Source: Bisporella sp. PMI_857
Lineage: Eukaryota; Ascomycota; Leotiomycetes; Helotiales; Helotiaceae
Length of the DNA: 64,000 nucleotides
Direction: 5' to 3'
Assembly: GCA_021307315.1 (NCBI GenBank)
Contig: JAJSPD010000011.1
Coordinates: forward strand, 62,001-126,000
Part shown: positions 22,836-32,817 of the stretch, in pieces
How the letters are laid out: every line of letters starts with the position of its first letter
Position numbering within the stretch: the first letter of the stretch is position 1
The notes under the pieces: generated by a model
Told to the model about the DNA's origin: nothing
Databases searched by the model: none
What the model saw: only the letters and a program-made list of their open reading frames with translations
Program-made: the position numbers and the translations under genes

Positions 22836-23137
22836 CCCCGGTCCCGAATGCCCCACTCTTCTGTGACTCCTGAAACTCCACTTTTCTCGGTATTTCAGAC
22901 GCCACAAATTCCTGCTCGGCCCCGCACACTACACTACTCTTCACCGGGCTCAAGGGTATGATCTCACTAATTATAAGATTACTTTGTACTTCGTTCTAAC
23001 GGAGATATAGTCATGTATACGTAGATATACACATTGATCCTGGCTGTTCCCCCAAATTTTTATTATTATTTTTTCCCTCAGATCTGCATCGATTCTCCCT
23101 ACTTGATAATTGGCTATTGATCTTTACTTTCGACACA

Positions 23138-24879
23138 ATGATCTCGTTTAATCCCACAACTCTTCCATTGCACATCGTGCTGGCTATCGTGATAGTCGCA
23201 TTCTTGATCGCACTCACGGTTTACAGACTCTGGTTTAGCCCGATCTCGCACGTTCCAGGGCCTAAGCTTGCGGCGATTACATTATGGTAACCAGACGAGT
23301 CGTCCCTTGAAGACCTGCAGCTGACGCCTACCTGCCAGGTACGAGTTTTATTACGACTGCGTTCTGCGGGGGCAATACATTTTCAAGATAGAACAACTTC
23401 ATAGGCAATACGGCCCAATCTTGCGGATTAATCCGTGGGAGATACACATTAGTGATGTCGAATTCTACGATGAGGTATACGCTGTCTCCAACAGGAAGAG
23501 AGAGCGATGGGCATGGAACATCGCCCCGGGCGGGTTTCTAGGCTCGATGGGTGGTACGGCTGATCACGATCTGCATCGCGTGCGACGATCCGCACTCGCT
23601 CCATTCTTCTCCAAGTCCAGTACACGCAAGTTACAGCATATCATTGATGGCAGAGTTCAATCTTTGGTAGCAAGCTTCCAGAGAAGGAAGGATGGTGAAC
23701 CGTTCGATATTAAGCACGCATTCGCGGCACTTACGAATGGTGAGTTGTAACTTGTATCAGTTCACTCTGCTCTGACCAAAAGCGACAGATCTTGTGATGG
23801 AGTACACGTTTGGTTACAATGTGAACCGCGTTGATCATAAGAGTATGTCTCGTCCGGCTGCATCTCCATTATCCTGGTCACTAATTTGGCATCACTAAGG
23901 TTATGATCCCGAGTTCCACAATAACTTCGTGGCTGGTTTGTCAAAGATGAGCCTCCTTCGTCATTTCCCGTGGTTGGATCGATGTGCACGAACAATTCCA
24001 CCCTATCTTCTGGCACCATTCTCGCCGGTAGTCGCCCAATTCTGGAAAGAGAAGATAGCCATCAAGACCCAGGCTCGAGGGGTCATGGAAGCTGGAGCCG
24101 ACGCCATTGAAAAAGCGGATCATCGTACCATCTATCACGACATTCTGAGTAGTAAACTCCCACCTCAAGAGAAGAAACTCGAAAGGCTGGCTCAGGAAGC
24201 GCAAATCCTCCTTAGTGCCGGTACTCTTGCAACATCTTGGATCATGACAGTCGGCTGTTATCATCTTTTGGCCCCAGGAAATGCAGAATATCTGAACAAG
24301 CTGCATTCTGAGTTGCGAGATGCGATTCCCGACCTTTTGGCAGAAAACGCTTTCGAGCTGACCAAGCTGGAACAACTGCCATATCTGACCGCTTGCATCA
24401 ACGAAATGATGCGACTTGGTAACGGCACAACGACAAGACTTCAGCGGATCGCTCCGTCAGAGACACTGACGTTCACGAGTCGCAAAACTGAAAAGGTCTA
24501 CCCTATTCCACCAGGCACCCCGATAAGTATTTCCAACTTTCTCGTGCACCGCAACCCGGATTATTTTTCGGAGCCGTCCAAGTTCAATCCAGACCGTTGG
24601 ATCGAGAATCCGAAGCTTACAAAGTACCTCGTGGCTTTTTCAAAAGGAAGCAGACAGTGCATTGGCATGCATCTCGCCAATGCAGAGATGTATCTGACCA
24701 CTGCCCGTCTCTTCCGAAACTACGTGTCTCGGTCTCTCAAAGACGCGAACAAGGAAAGCATTATCGGGAGTTTAGAGCTGTATGACACGACGGAGCAAGA
24801 CGTCATAATCGTCGCAGATCTATTGGTGCCTGCAGTCTTCAAGGAATCAAAGGGAGTACGCCTCAAGGTCGTAAGCTGA
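23138..24879 (+). CDS. Cytochrome P450 (trichodiene-oxygenase/CYP58-like), membrane-anchored
   Basis: Four exons keep frame: 23138-23286, 23339-23739, 23789-23842, 23900-24879 (introns 52, 49 and 57 bp); 527 residues. Start MISFNPTTLPLHIVLAIVIV gives an N-terminal membrane anchor, then the HVPGPK hinge. I-helix SAGTLATSWIM keeps the AG..T core, but the usual acidic residue before Thr is absent. K-helix ExxR is EMMR, the PERF region is FNPDRW, and the haem loop is FSKGSRQCIG with Cys and Arg intact. The family assignment rests on overall resemblance (ERWAWNIAPGGFLGSMGGT region) from memory. It starts 1.45 kb from the terpene synthase on the opposite strand and is the best cand­idate for oxidising its product in the ER membrane. 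Confidence 0.9.
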
Positions 24880-27039
24880 AGGGGCATGCAAAATCGTGCG
24901 ATCAGTCCAAGCACTATGTCAGGCAGCCGAGGATTTCCTTTTTCTGTCCCTGGGCAACAAGTAGAACACTACAGGCGTACATGTATGAGGAGCATAGACA
25001 AGTTTTTCGTGTTTTTACATGAATTTATTTGCTACAGTCTACTTTGATGCCATTGGTGTTTCGTGACTAAACGGTTGATTTAACTTTAATGGCTTGCTCT
25101 CTCTCTAACACCCCTTTCTCTATCCATTCACTCAGGCCTTGATCCGTATCCATCGCAGTTCAAGTAAAGAGCAGTACGAGTGGAACATGACGGACGATTC
25201 TCGTCGCATTTCTTTCTACGAAGGCGACAGGTCCAGCAACCATGGTGGCTCTGACAGGCTAGAAAGAGGGTGTCAGAATGAAAGCGGATTATTTAATGCT
25301 AAAGAATTATATAACGCTGCAACCTACTATTCACAACAGTTGTAGCCATGAGTTTAATTCCTACTCTTCTGGGAAATTCGAATTTTCAGCTGAGCGTATT
25401 CAAAAGTAAGATATTATATACTTTAGGAGAAGGAGTCGAAACTACATTACACACTCTTCTAATAGGGAGCGCCATCCTTTATACCGGAATGAGTTGGAAG
25501 TAACCCTGCTTTCTTTATTAAAGTTCAAAACTTTTAACTAAAGTTCTGCAAATTACCAAAATACAGCAGTTAAGTGTTATTATAAAGCTAGCAGAAAATT
25601 TAATTGCTTAAACTTTTGTATACTAAGATTAACTGTTGGTATCACTCTCTGTGATACCTTTTCGTATTGATGACTTGCAATTGCTTAAGTCGGTTACCCA
25701 CGGGGCACGTAGCACCGCGATCTCAGCGCAGTGCTATATATGCTCGTTGCAGGTGGTTGACTTGTTCTTGATTGTTCTAAGTTCTATCCTACGAGTGAGA
25801 ACTTAAATACACTCAGGTAGTGGCCTGTGCGTCGTCGTGGGACATTCACTTGACTTTTGACTTTATACCAACATTAACTAAATTCAATAGTTTAAACGAA
25901 AAACATTTGCGTTAAGAACATATTTTACTTAATTTAAATACTTGATTGAAATAAACTGTTTTTAAGCGAGAAACTAAGCAAGAACACTTTGCTAGCTTTA
26001 TAACAACACTTAACCACTGTACTTTTGTAAGGTTGCGTTAGCATGTTGCACAATCGGCTTTTATCGATGCACTATAAGCTTCTCAGGGATCTATTTCCTT
26101 TCCCCCTTGCATAATATGCCACGTAAGCTAGTTAACTATCATCTGTTTGAACAATGTCGGCGGCGTTTTGGTGCTGCTCTGAATAGTGAATATGCGCGGC
26201 ATGAGCAACCCATGTACAAATTCATGTTTCGATTGGATTCTTGACTACTTCTTAGTCGGGATATGAAGGCGACTAGTCTCGTAAAACTAAATAAATTGAG
26301 CATATGTGGCACCAAATTCACACTCCTTCTCCCGTCCCTATTCTCGGGCATCCGCCGGTATCCCTCCATACATAAGATCTGCTAACACTTAGCTTACCAA
26401 CTCAGAGAGAACTCTGCGGTACTGATTTATCGGGCCTTCTTAACTTACGATCATCACCAGTGCTCTTCAAGATTACTCCTGTGCCTATGTCCTAGACGCC
26501 CCACCTTATGTCCACCACCATTGCCACCATCATCCCTCCCGAATTCCTAAACCTCTTGATCCTAAACCACTCTCCGTGCTCCTCCCTATCATCCTCCCGG
26601 TCCCTCGTCATCCCTACCATGAGGATCTTCTATAAATCCTCGCCCGAAGAAGAAGAAGCGCCGTCCTGGCATGGAGAGCCCAGAAGAAATTCCCCTTTCT
26701 GAAAATGCGATCCACAAAATAGGCAAGCTCTTAAGGGAAAGCGGGGCGTGCCTCCGAGTGACCGCGAGAGCGTTTCGTCGCAGCAACAATCCGTATATGT
26801 TAATCAATTAAATATAATGCCCATTTTTCCGACTGCCGTACTTACTTATTATGGTTTGATTTGCGAGAATTTCGTGGTAGTTTTCACTATGAAGCCCTGC
26901 GCGCGAAGATCCACCCCCACCCTTGGCAAAATTCATTCATTGGGCGCTTTTCAAGTTTGTTGTGAACCATGTACGGCAAATGCAGGGGAAATGGATGGCA
27001 TTGGACGGCGTGCAATGCTTGTTTCTACCACTCCATGCG
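24880..27039. other. Intergenic, AT-rich, no supported gene
   Basis: Short frames only. A 21-bp hairpin GGTATCACTCTCTGTGATACC lies near 25637. AT-rich blocks at 25.3-26.1 kb look like decayed repeat DNA. Frames at 26139 (minus) and 26508 (plus) have no motif. Confidence 0.45.
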
Positions 27040-27260
27040 GGTCCCACTCCTTACTCGGGACATGTGCCGAACATGTGACTAGGCCAGATAAGTAAATAGC
27101 TCGCTACTACCACCAAATTAAGGTATCAGTAACTAGTCTGGAGACTAATTAATCTCGGGATATATACCGAACATATAACTAGGCTAGACAGGTAATTAGC
27201 TCGCTACTACTACCAAATTAAGGTACTAGCTACTACCAAATTAAGCTACTAGCTACTACT
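27040..27260. repeat. Second locus of the 100-bp-period repeat
   Basis: TAGCTCGCTACTACYACCAA occurs at 27097 and 27197, 100 bp apart. The same CCGAACATATAACTAGGC and AACTAGTCTGGAGAC blocks as at 22.6-22.8 kb are present. It ends in short ACTAGCTACTACCAAATTA copies, about 470 bp before the second P450 start. Confidence 0.85.
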
Positions 27261-27726
27261 TTAGACAATGCGTAGTTGTGGCTCAATGTTACCTCTAAGG
27301 GGGTCGGGGTCATTGTGTACGGCATGTAGTGAGATGAGTGATGCTGATTCTGCAGTTGAATGGTAGGGTATACCTTTGCATAGCTAAGTACCCGCTCTGC
27401 CTGCTGCGCAAATGGAGATTGATCTTGCTTAGATAGCTAGGTACGTAAGAGAAGGCGCGATGTTTCAACCATGCACCCCTAACGAACATTCTGAGGTCAC
27501 CGTTCTCGCGTTTACCGGGATGATGTGGTATGTGTGGACAATCCGACGGTAACCCATGGAGGCCCTTCCACCTCCTTATTTCTACATACCGATATAATCA
27601 ATCGCAAGACTTGAATTCGTCTCATCTTTGTACATCTCTCCAACATCTCTTCCTGTGGCAACGCATCAGAGAGAAGCCAGAGACCCTGTGGAACCTTATC
27701 CAATTTTACTGCTGAGGACTCCCACC

Positions 27727-29560
27727 ATGCCTATGCACTCAGTAAACAATTGGCTGGCGACATTTGCCATTACAGTGAGTACAGATCTTTTTCGAGGTAT
27801 CATGCAAGTATAGCTAAGTAGTGTCGGTCATAGTTCCTCCTATGGACCATCGGCAAAGTGATTTACAACCTGTGGTTCCATCCATTGAGGCACTTTCCAG
27901 GCCCTGTGTTGCATCGTGCAACTCGCCTGGCATCTGTGTATCAGCTCTTACGCGGCACTTTGCCCTTCGATATCAAGAAGCTCCACGACGAATACGGCCC
28001 GGTAGTTCGCGTCGCCTACAACGAGCTTTCTTTTATAGATCCCCAGGCTTGGAAGGACATTTACGGGTACGCTGAGAAGAATTTATCCAATGCCACCGAG
28101 TCCTACTTGCCGAAATATGACAAGTTCTATCTCACAAGAGGAGAGACGCCAAGTCTCATCTCAGAGGGACCAGAGAGACATAAGCTACTTCGGCGACATT
28201 TGAGCAAGTCTTTCGGTGAACAGGCGATCCAGCAAAAGGAACAACTCGTTACCAAATATGTTGATCTTCTCATGGAGAAGCTCGGCAAGTATTCTCAACA
28301 AAGTGCCAAACGAGACAGCCCTGAACCGCTGAACATTGCAAACTGGTTTAACTGGACCTCGTTCGACATCATCGGAGAGATGACCTTTGGTGAATCGTTC
28401 GGCTGCTTGGATTCTACAAGTTACCATCCATGGATATCCATCATTTTCAAACACCTCAAAGTTGGAGGTTGGATTCGCGCCATCAAGTACCTGGACCTCG
28501 ATCGTTCCACTTTACCCGTTCTTCGATCCACTACTGGCGTAAGAAAGAAGCTTTTCGGTCTCATCCAAGACAAGTTAGATCGACGCATTGAGCTTGGAGC
28601 TGATCATCAGGATTTGATGGAGGGACTGCTGAAAGGCAGAGAAGAACTGGTACGCCCCCTCAAGTTTTCGATCTTTCTCTGGCGATTCTCTTTGAGGAAG
28701 AAAGAAGTGCATACCCATATCACTTGCTAATGCTTTTCTTGCATTAAACAGGGTCTCACCATGAAGCATCTTCACTCCAATGCCAGCATGCTTGTGCTTG
28801 CCGGCTCCGAGACGACCGCTGCGACGCTAACAGGAATTACATATCTTCTCCTCAGCAACCCAGCATGCCTAGACAAGTTACGAACAGAGATACTCTCAGC
28901 TTTTAAGTCTGAGGACGAAATATGCTTCAAGACAACAAAATCGCTGCCATACCTCCAGGCCTGTATTGAAGAAGGCCTACGAAGGTATCCAGCGGTTGCG
29001 ATTGGTTTCCCTCGGATAACCCCGAGTGGCGGATGGTCGATCGCAAACCAGTATATCCCTGAAGGAGTGAGTCGTTCCTGCCGAGTGGTACTCTGATTTG
29101 TACATCGTGTTGCTAACATTATCCAACAGACTATCGTGTCATGTTGGCATTACGCTATGAATCATTCAGCCAGTAATTGGTCGGATCCGTACACGTACTC
29201 GCCGGAGAGATGGCTCGAAAAGGACAACTCACAAGACCGTCTGGATGCGCTTCAGCCATTTCATCTAGGACCTGGTAACTGTATAGGGAGAAAGTGAGTT
29301 GATGAATATGAAGTCCCGAAATCTTCCATGATCCAAGCTAATCAGACTCCACCACCAACAGCTTAGCTTATACCGAAATGCGTTTCATCTTATCGCGATT
29401 GTTTTTTAATTTCGATTTGAAGCTTGCGGACTTGGATGATTCATCTAACCCATGGATTGAGAACCAAGAGGTCTATACAGTGCGGGAAAAGAAACCATTG
29501 CCGGTAATCATTAAGCCTAGAAAGAATAATCTTGTAACGAAGGTGCCCTTGGATTCCTGA
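27727..29560 (+). CDS. Cytochrome P450 (isotrichodermin C-15 hydroxylase/benzoate hydroxylase-like)
   Basis: Five exons in frame: 27727-27774, 27834-28649, 28752-29066, 29130-29293, 29362-29560 (introns 59, 102, 63 and 68 bp); 513 residues. A short anchor MPMHSVNNWLATFAIT continues FLLWTIGKVIYNLWFHPLRH with the FPGP hinge. I-helix LAGSETTAATLTG is canonical, ExxR is EGLR in CIEEGLRRYPA, and the PERF region is SPERWLE. The haem loop FHLGPGNCIGRNLAYTEMR keeps the Cys, but the usual Arg two residues before it is Gly. The family is suggested by the YNLWFHPLRHFPGP and GRNLAYTEMR blocks. It is collinear with the first P450 and shares its upstream repeat, suggesting one terpene pathway. Confidence 0.9.
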
Positions 29561-29968
29561 ATGGGGTTGCCTGTTGGTACAAGGAACGGGAAGAATGCTG
29601 CTCGTCTTCACCGGTTAATTCTAGGCCATCATCATTTCTCGCGAAGTAACTATACCCGTGTACCCCCGCACTTAGTTGTTCTGGTCTTATGTACCTGCGG
29701 GCTCTATGGATGTCGCAACGGATATAGTGGATCTCACACTTGTGTCTCCCAATAGCTGGCGTTTGGTGCGCTTCCTACAGGGTTAGATACCCTTCGCCTT
29801 AGTAACCTTGAGCTCGCACCCATTGCTACTTGTCAAGACCATTGCAAACTGCTACTGTGTGTATAGACAGCACCTCTTTGACAAAAAAGTGAACCCTGCC
29901 AACTCTCACCAATCGCCTCATATACTTCGTAGACCCCTTGCCATCTTCCGCCAATCAAAACCCTTGTA

Positions 29969-30107
29969 TGACCTGATAGAACATGGAAATACACAATAAC
30001 AATCAAGAGGAATATTGGTGATGCAATTCAAGCTCACTCCATGGCATATGTGTGTAGCATACAGATCTGTAGTAATTTGTGTGTGAAGAGTCTTCCGCGC
30101 TAGCGTT
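29969..30107 (+). repeat. Repeat D, copy 1
   Basis: CTGATAGAACATGGAAATAC through CAGATCTGTAGTAATTTGTG to CTTCCGCGCTAGCGTT. It recurs at 37826-37964 with small differences and ends at the same word CTAGCGTT. Here it abuts the long-TIR element. Nature unknown. Confidence 0.6.
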
Positions 30108-30339
30108 GGGTTTCAATACACTTACCACCCTCGTAGGTTTATAATTTGGGTCCGACTACACGTACATCCCATGTACGCTGGGTTCTGGTACACCTACCCC
30201 GGGGGTGGAATGAGTTTTCTGACAGCACAACACGTACCCCACCGAGCCTGTAAACACAGCATGACCAGCCCTAAAATACAGCGTGACCAGCCCTAAAACA
30301 CACTGTGACCAGCCTGTAAACATAGCGCAACCAACTTGT

Positions 30340-30458
30340 TGTGACGGCTGCGGCGTCACCTACTTATAGTTGAATAGCGAATTTGTTTCCAACCAATTCT
30401 AGTGCCTTTTTGGGCCAGTTGGCAACGTAATAAAAGCTATTCATGCTGCGCCGTCACA
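30340..30458. mobile_element. 119-bp mini-element, TSD CTTGT
   Basis: Starts TGTGACGGCTGCGGC and ends GCTGCGCCGTCACA, so it has about 15-bp inverted ends with TG..CA tips. Perfect 5-bp duplications CTTGT lie at 30335-30339 and 30459-30463. Too short to code. It could be a very small solo LTR or a MITE. Confidence 0.75.
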
Positions 30459-30587
30459 CTTGTAGTACAACTAAAGCTTTGAATAACTTTGTTTTTTACT
30501 TATATATTTATGCTACAGCATTTTTTTTTAAAACAATAGACTGTTAGCATTAAAGTTACTACTATTATTACTATTACAATTACTAAT

Positions 30588-30773
30588 TGTAGGAGGTAGG
30601 GGTTTACGGATCCACATACGACCCACCAGGTCACGTGGTCCGCACAAACCCCATTTTGTAGAATCTAGAGTAGAACCTAATACAACAAACAATTACCATA
30701 TCCATCAAGAGCAAGAGCACGGCCTATGAGCTGTGCCTTTTGCCCCGTGGAAGGTAAGGAGGGGATACCAACA
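30588..30773 (+). mobile_element. Solo LTR, family H, TSD CTAAT
   Basis: Begins TGTAGGAGGTAGGGGTTTAC and ends GATACCAACA (186 bp), with perfect duplications CTAAT at 30583-30587 and 30774-30778. Nearly the same as 60211-60395; a longer relative is at 35559. Confidence 0.9.
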
Positions 30774-30788
30774 CTAATGCTACCTTTA

Positions 30789-31157
30789 TGTAACAGATAG
30801 AGGGCGGCAGGAGGATTGCAATATAACAGATAAGAATACGTGACTAGCGATGTAGTTGCAATAGTAAGGAATTGATATTAGAAGCATGCCTGTAAGTCTA
30901 ACATGAGAGAAAAACTCAAGCTTGCTTTGTTCAGAAAGCTCTAGCTGTTCCTTATATCTTTCACTGTGCTGTAGCTGTGAGCCTGTAGCTGTTGGAGCTG
31001 CTGGAGCTGTGGGCCTGTGGCTGCTGTAGCTGTAAGCCTGTGGCTGGCCATGGGCGGAGCGTGCCGCTTGCAGCCCTGAAAGTACTACGGCTGAAAAGTC
31101 TTCGGCTGGCTGTTAGGCCGTCACGATGGCCGTCTTAAACCGACCCTGGCTGTTACA
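30789..31157 (-). mobile_element. Solo LTR, family A, minus orientation
   Basis: Inverted copy of 804-1144: TGTAACAGATAGAGGG at the left, CCCTGGCTGTTACA at the right. The flanks CTTTA (30784-30788) and CTTCA (31158-31162) look like a target duplication with one change. It lies 15 bp from LTR H. Confidence 0.85.
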
Positions 31158-31360
31158 CTTCAACTGCCGACTCTTCTCGAATGCTATTACTACATATTAC
31201 CAAAACTACAGCATATTGTTTTTAAAGCCAGTTTTACAAGTTAATTAAATCTTAAGCAAAACAGCATTATTATAAAAAATGTTGCTAAAAAATGAAAAAA
31301 ATAATTGTTGTAACGATCGCAATAGGAGTAAGTTATACAGCTACGCCAACGGGCCAAAAA

Positions 31361-31648
31361 CGTAACAACTCAAGCTGAACAGGGATCTCGATCCGTAGAT
31401 CTAGGTAGAAGGACTCAAAGGTGTGAACAACTATCAATTGTTATAACTAAGAGAACAAGCTACAGGCAGAAGAAGGAAAGGAGAGTAGTGCTTTATATAC
31501 AGGAGGCTGGCCAGGGGCCAGTGTAAGCGAGCCCTGTGGTGTCAGTCGCCAAGCTCTGGGATGCCGAGCCCTATAGCAACAGGGGCCAAGCTCTACCGAG
31601 CTCTGCGGCGTCTGGCGCCAAGCTCGAGATAGGACCAGGGCCGTGACA
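31361..31648 (-). mobile_element. Solo LTR, family E, minus orientation
   Basis: Starts CGTAACAACTCAAGCTGAAC (first base of TGTAACA changed) and ends GGGCCGTGACA. It matches the complement of 3628-3881 at both ends. The flanks are AAAAA on both sides, compatible with a duplication but low in information. Confidence 0.82.
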
Positions 31649-32027
31649 AAAAAAGGCACTTGAATTGACTGGGAGTCAATTCCTTACTCTCCTATATATA
31701 CGTCGCGTGCGATACGTGACAATTGTATTTTGTAAAATTAATTTGCGGTTTACAAGTATTTTTACTGGTTTTTACAAATATGTTGAACACTTTAAAGGCT
31801 CGCAATCGCGTGTTTACAGGGTGGCCGCAGTGTGTTTTAGGGCTGGTCACGCTGTATTTTAAGGCTGGTCATGCTGTGTTTACAGGCTTGGTGGGGTACG
31901 CGTTGTGCTTAGTCAGAAAACTCATTCCTACCCCGGGGTAAGTGTACCAGAACCCAGCGTACATGGGATGTACGTGTAGTCGGACCCAAATTATAAACCT
32001 ACGAGGGTGGTAAGTGTATTGGGACCC

Positions 32028-32817
32028 TTGACACCGGAGTGTCAACGTATTGGGACCCCTGCCTCTGCCTCTGCCTCCATCTCGTGCGGTGAGCTCGAAA
32101 GCGCTGGTGTGGTTGGTTGATTCATTTGGTTTCTGTGTCTTTCCTAAGTCCCTTTCGTGCCTGGATAATCTCGCGTGTCTTGCTTGTTGTTCCTTGCAGG
32201 TTGCACCTTGCGGGTTATAGAATTCTATTGTGATGGCTTCATTTGGTGACGCTTGGATTGACGCGTTTGCTTCTCGGGCCAGGCGCGTCCCGCGCTTCTC
32301 GTATTGCCTCGGCGGGCCATAGCTCGGGCGTCCAGGACCTCTGGGATATCGCTCTCTCGCAATGCTGTTTAATTCTCTACCGTCATTCCAGTTGATTCCC
32401 TCGTTGCCCCCACTATAAGTGGGGAGCCAAATTCAGACCCCTCAATTCTAAAAATAGCATAAGCCATGTCAACCCCTCAAAATGCCGCTTATCCTCGCTT
32501 GCCCTCGATGTACAATTCTAATCCACTGATATTCTATTCTGTCTTCAGTTCATAAGTCAGTGCCATGACTCAGTGGTAGAAGACACCGGGAAGCGGGTTG
32601 CTTGTGAATCGTTTTCGACGTGGTGATTATTAACCGAACCTGCGACCTGGATATCAACACATGGAGTTCTGTACCACACATCACCTTGACTATATCGTAA
32701 GTACTCCGTACGTCAGAATTGCATACACGGATGCCGACTAGGCTAATTTATGTAGAATCTCAAGTGGCATTCGTTCTAACCGATTCAACCGTTTTAGCTT
32801 TCGAACAAGAGAACGCT
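32028..32817. other. Upstream region of the HET gene, no other gene seen
   Basis: A GTATTGGGACCC word repeats at about 32017 and 32047. No tRNA or ORF support. In-frame ATGs at 32731 and 32818 are alternative starts for the HET gene. Confidence 0.4.

Larger units (their letters stand above)
21688..23137. promoter_or_regulatory. Divergent intergenic region between terpene synthase and P450
   Basis: 1.45 kb between two start codons facing away from each other, so it must hold both promoters. It contains a 331-bp MITE-like element (22226-22556) and 100-bp-period repeats (22584-22835). No binding site can be assigned from sequence alone. Confidence 0.55.
30108..32027. mobile_element. Non-coding DNA element with about 220-bp terminal inverted repeats
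   Basis: The left arm from 30108 (GGGTTTCAATACACTTACC) is matched by an inverted right arm ending at 32027 (GGTAAGTGTATTGGGACCC). High identity runs for about 220 bp. Each arm contains about four copies of a 22-bp unit like CCTAAAACACASYGTGACCAG. No transposase frame remains between the arms; the interior is taken up by four small insertions (119-bp element, LTR H, LTR A, LTR E). Short related termini occur at 63018-63527. Superfamily unknown; target duplication unclear. Confidence 0.8.

Noticed and set aside
32561..32660. tRNA-like words (GACTCAGTGGTAGAA, CGGGTTGCTTG..)
   Set aside because: No cloverleaf with matching acceptor stem could be drawn; spacing is wrong.
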